Below, in pieces: positions 60,888-64,000 of a stretch of 64,000 nucleotides of DNA. The notes under the pieces were generated by a model, which did not search any database, was not told where the DNA came from, and was given only the letters and a program-made list of their open reading frames with translations. The position numbers and the translations under genes were made by a program. Position 1 is the first letter of the stretch; each line of letters starts with the position of its first letter. This stretch comes from Gavia stellata. Taxonomy: Eukaryota > Chordata > Aves > Gaviiformes > Gaviidae. The stretch is taken from contig NC_082603.1 of assembly GCF_030936135.1 (NCBI RefSeq), positions 12,678,880 through 12,742,879 on the forward strand, given 5' to 3'.

Positions 60888-62744
60888 CCTTTGGATAGTT
60901 TGTTTTTGGAACAGTTATGCAGCACTAAGACAGATACCTCTCTCTTAATATCCATTTGAGAAGGATGACTAGCATGAAGTGGAAATTTCTGCAGCTCCCT
61001 TCTCAGGGAGCAGCACCTTGTCATAAGCTGCCCCATTTTCAGATGTTAAACACATGTGGATCCTGGATCAGAACCAATTCTCTAGTTAGAGCCACAAGAA
61101 TTGCAAGCTGACTAGGACCGACTGATTTAGCAAAACCACTGGAGCTAATACAACTGCATAAATTTAATTATGAATGCTAGGTTTTAGGTCATTGTACTCT
61201 GGACTATAATCTGGACAACCAAGCAATGTGAAGCCTGGTCAGTTCTTGGATGCTAAACCTTCTAGGAAAGAAATATCATACAGGAAATAATAGTTCTGCA
61301 GTAGGTTCCTTTTGCTGTGTTTTGATACAGAACCAAAATCCTAGGTTAGTGATCGTGTTGCTCCTGTTCTTTTTTCAGTATCATGTACGTGTTTGCTATT
61401 TTACAGGCATTCACAGGGACAGGATACTCACTCCAAGAAACCTAAAATATGTTGGAAGGGGTATATATTTTCAGGTGAAAAATAAAGCAGATACTGCGAC
61501 TACATGTTATCATGCAAAGATCCTACCATATCTTCAGGAAAAGGAATCTGTTGTTCTTCACAGCTTCTGAAATGGGGAGCAGGTTCTGCCTTCATTTTCC
61601 ACTGAATTAAATAAAAAAGCAGGTAAAGCAACGGTGAGTGATGCAAATCTCCTCGCCCAAAGATGCACACATAATTTTACAAATATACTTGGTACTTGCT
61701 ACTTATTAACAGAAACTTAGATTTAAAATTTTCAATTAGTGAAGTTCTGAGGAGTTCAGAGGAAAAAATAATGAAGCTGAAGGATGATTGATAAGAAAAC
61801 TTTCCCCTGAACGTACTCCTGTATAAAACTGTAATTTTATTAATAGGTGAGGGAGGATAAAATGCATGACATAGTAGCTAAATATGTGGAAAGCCATATA
61901 CTCTGCCCTGGTTTAGAAGATCGTAAGTATATGAAATTGGAATGCAGCTGAATTGATTGCGATCTGATAGTCATTACACTTCAGCACTGCTGGCAGAATC
62001 CCTTCTAACCAAATGTGCATAACGTGCTTTCTTAGCACTTTCACAAAGCCTTGAGTTTATAATGACAATTAAAGTGCATTTTTTCCAATAATTACACAAT
62101 CTGAATTTGGTCTGTGCTAATAAGCTTTAAGAAAACTTAAATTCCACATTTTAATATCAGAAATCCACTTAATTATAGGTAATCTCCGGCTCTGTATGTC
62201 ACCTGTATTAGCATTTATATTCCTCATTGAGTCTGCAATATAATTTTCTGTTTATTGTCGTGAACATCCTTCTAATATATACCTGCAATCTCATGTCGGC
62301 CATGGCTGGCAACCAGCCAAGCTCTTGATTTATCTTTGCCTTGTCTTATTTAGCCCACCGAAAGACAGTGGCAGTGTGAATAGCAAATGTTCTACACGAA
62401 GAGCCAAGGTGACAGCCTGAACAAGCACCAGCTTGTTGTCTTCATCACCATCATCTTCATAGGATTCTTTTAGAAATGAAGACCTGATTTGCCTACCTAT
62501 TTCTGGAGGCTGGGTACTGGCCTGCAAAACTTGCTTCCTCAGTGGAAAGAGCTTATCCAAGGCGGCAGTGCCCTATATTCTGCTCTGTTCACCATTTGGA
62601 AGAGGCAGCCAGGTAGAATTTATTTCTCTCAGGAATTTTTCTTTTGCTGATTAATTGTTTTCCATACTAGGCTATTATGTTGGTAAAATATTTATAGCCA
62701 TTGTGATGAAAATTGCCAGGAAATGAATTCACAGTCTTGCTACC

Positions 62745-62785
62745 TTTTTTTTTTTTTTTTTTTCCCCCCCCCCCCCCCCCCCCCC
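62745..62785 (+). repeat. T19 followed by C22 homopolymer tract
   Basis: Nineteen T residues pass directly into 22 C residues, then AG. The 41-base pure pyrimidine tract can form triplex or quadruplex (minus-strand G22) structures. True lengths are uncertain because this kind of sequence is hard to sequence. The AG after the tract resembles a splice acceptor, but no exon is recognised downstream. Confidence 0.85.
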
Positions 62786-64000
62786 AGGACTTTGAAACAC
62801 TGCTGTGGTTTTGACTTGCCTCTCTGTTCTTACTATCCTTTTCTGTCACACTCAGTAATTGGCCTAATAAAAGGCAGAAACAAGAATTTATTACACCTTG
62901 GGCAATACTTGAAACAAACTTTATTTGCTGGAGCAGCACTTTTTATCTACTCGCTGCTGTATATATGACATTCCTTTGAAATACTAAATTTGACTTGATT
63001 AAAAGTTAAATCTTGGCTTTTCTTGTGATTGCTGCTGTTTTTGCAGTTTCTTAGGCAGATTAGTACATATATAAACATATCATTTTAATGAAGCTTTTGG
63101 AGAAACAATATAAGCTGTGGCTATATCTACTTCATTACTGCCAGAATCCACAAAAATGGTATGGATTAAAGACTAGCTTCTGTAATACCTTGTAAATTAG
63201 TCTTGGAAAAATTTCTGTGATGAATTGAGAGAACAAAGATGAGAACTATTCAACTTCTCATACCTTTTCCAAGCTTGGGATTTGACGAAATCTTCCTCAA
63301 ACAAATGATGCCCTTTCCATTTAAAATTGTTTGCAAAAATAATGACAGTAGCAAAAATAAAACCAGGTTAGATTGCTATGATGTAATTTCCGTTGTTGAA
63401 TCTGTTTTTCTTCCACATACTAGGTGGTAAAATGATGAAAATTTTTTTGTTTTTTTATAAAAAGGTTTTAAGAAATGGCAATACATCACCCTGGAACTGT
63501 TTATGCAGGAATTTTTATTCTTTGAAATCTTCCAGTGTTAAAGCAACAAGAAAACATTTAGAATGTCCTTTGGTGGAATCTTATTACACTTGTTATATAT
63601 GTAAACTGATATTCTTTGATGCCAGCACGTTGCCCATACAGAGAAATCTCTGCACAATTAAATGAAAGGAAAAAGAGAAGGACTAAATAAAAAGTAATAT
63701 TTTTCTCTTATCTGATTAGAATTAAATACATTAACAAATTGTCTGGTAACACAAATAGGCAATAATACAAAAAATCTACATTGTACATTATTTCAAGAAA
63801 AATAACTTCATTTGAATACAAAAGGATAAATACACTTTTTGTCCTATAGCCACTCTTGTACAGTAGGTGAACACAGCATCTTACTGATGCAGTGCTGCTA
63901 AGGTATACAAGGATATGACTGGTTTGAATTTTATTGAGGGGGCTGTTACACATGTGCATCACTAACATCAGACAAAGAAATCTTTCAACCAACAAGGGTT

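Larger units (their letters stand above)
58339..64000. other. Intergenic region to window end, no gene recognised
   Basis: About 5.7 kb of AT-rich DNA. It contains an (AT)8 run (59257-59272), a T15 run (60873-60887), an AT-rich block at 62030-62270 that looks like a conserved noncoding element, and a T19C22 tract (62745-62785). Frames at 61250-61570 (+), 62330-62560 (-), 63393-63665 (+) and 63708-63995 (-) have no recognised family. Synteny in other vertebrates predicts NTNG1 on the opposite strand beyond this point. The AT-rich end of the window could be its distal 3' UTR, but there is no direct evidence. Confidence 0.55.

Noticed and set aside
63500..64000. NTNG1 3' UTR on the minus strand
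   Set aside because: Synteny and AT-rich texture fit, and a minus-strand AATAAA is present near 63512, but no coding exon anchors it and the hexamer is common in such sequence.
1..64000. tRNA, rRNA, microRNA, CRISPR or bacterial mobile elements
   Set aside because: No cloverleaf with A/B boxes, no rRNA segments, no regularly spaced direct repeats, and no microRNA hairpin I could recognise by reading; a dedicated covariance search was not possible.

Overview
The window is a piece of a vertebrate nuclear genome, almost certainly a bird. Eight spliced exons, all with GT-AG introns, encode the C-terminal 255 residues of the Rho-family guanine nucleotide exchange factor VAV3. The recognisable interspersed repeats are chicken-repeat-1 (CR1) LINE fragments carrying the CR1 3' signature (GATCTTA, TCTTTTCCAACCT, ATTCTRTG-type octamers), which points to an avian source. 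No prokaryotic operons, CRISPR arrays, rRNA or tRNA genes were seen.

Layout: positions 14-31514 hold the 3' part of VAV3 on the + strand. Two exons encode the first SH3 domain, one short exon plus three more encode the linker and SH2 domain, and the last two encode the second SH3 domain and the stop codon. The reading frame is continuous through every junction. If the protein has the human length of 847 residues, the window covers residues 593-847. The 3' untranslated region starts at 31515. Its most convincing poly(A) signal is at 34018, with three earlier candidates. From about 34050 to 64000 I find no supportable gene. That stretch is AT-rich intergenic DNA with homopolymers, AT microsatellites, one short CR1 tail and a few blocks that could be conserved noncoding elements. 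By vertebrate synteny the next gene should be NTNG1 in convergent orientation, but no NTNG1 exon is recognisable here.

Two young-looking CR1 copies lie in opposite orientation in two VAV3 introns (3874-4397 on +, 20353-21185 on -). They share about 0.5 kb of closely matching sequence and bracket five exons covering the end of SH3-1 and all of SH2. This geometry could favour long intramolecular double-stranded RNA and back-splicing, and is the observation most worth testing. Other points are perfect alternating purine-pyrimidine tracts (Z-DNA candidates), several G-quadruplex motifs, a T12/A26 pair beside a splice donor, and two 22-base poly-C tracts. I found no previously undescribed system. 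Most long open frames in the window are chance frames in noncoding DNA.
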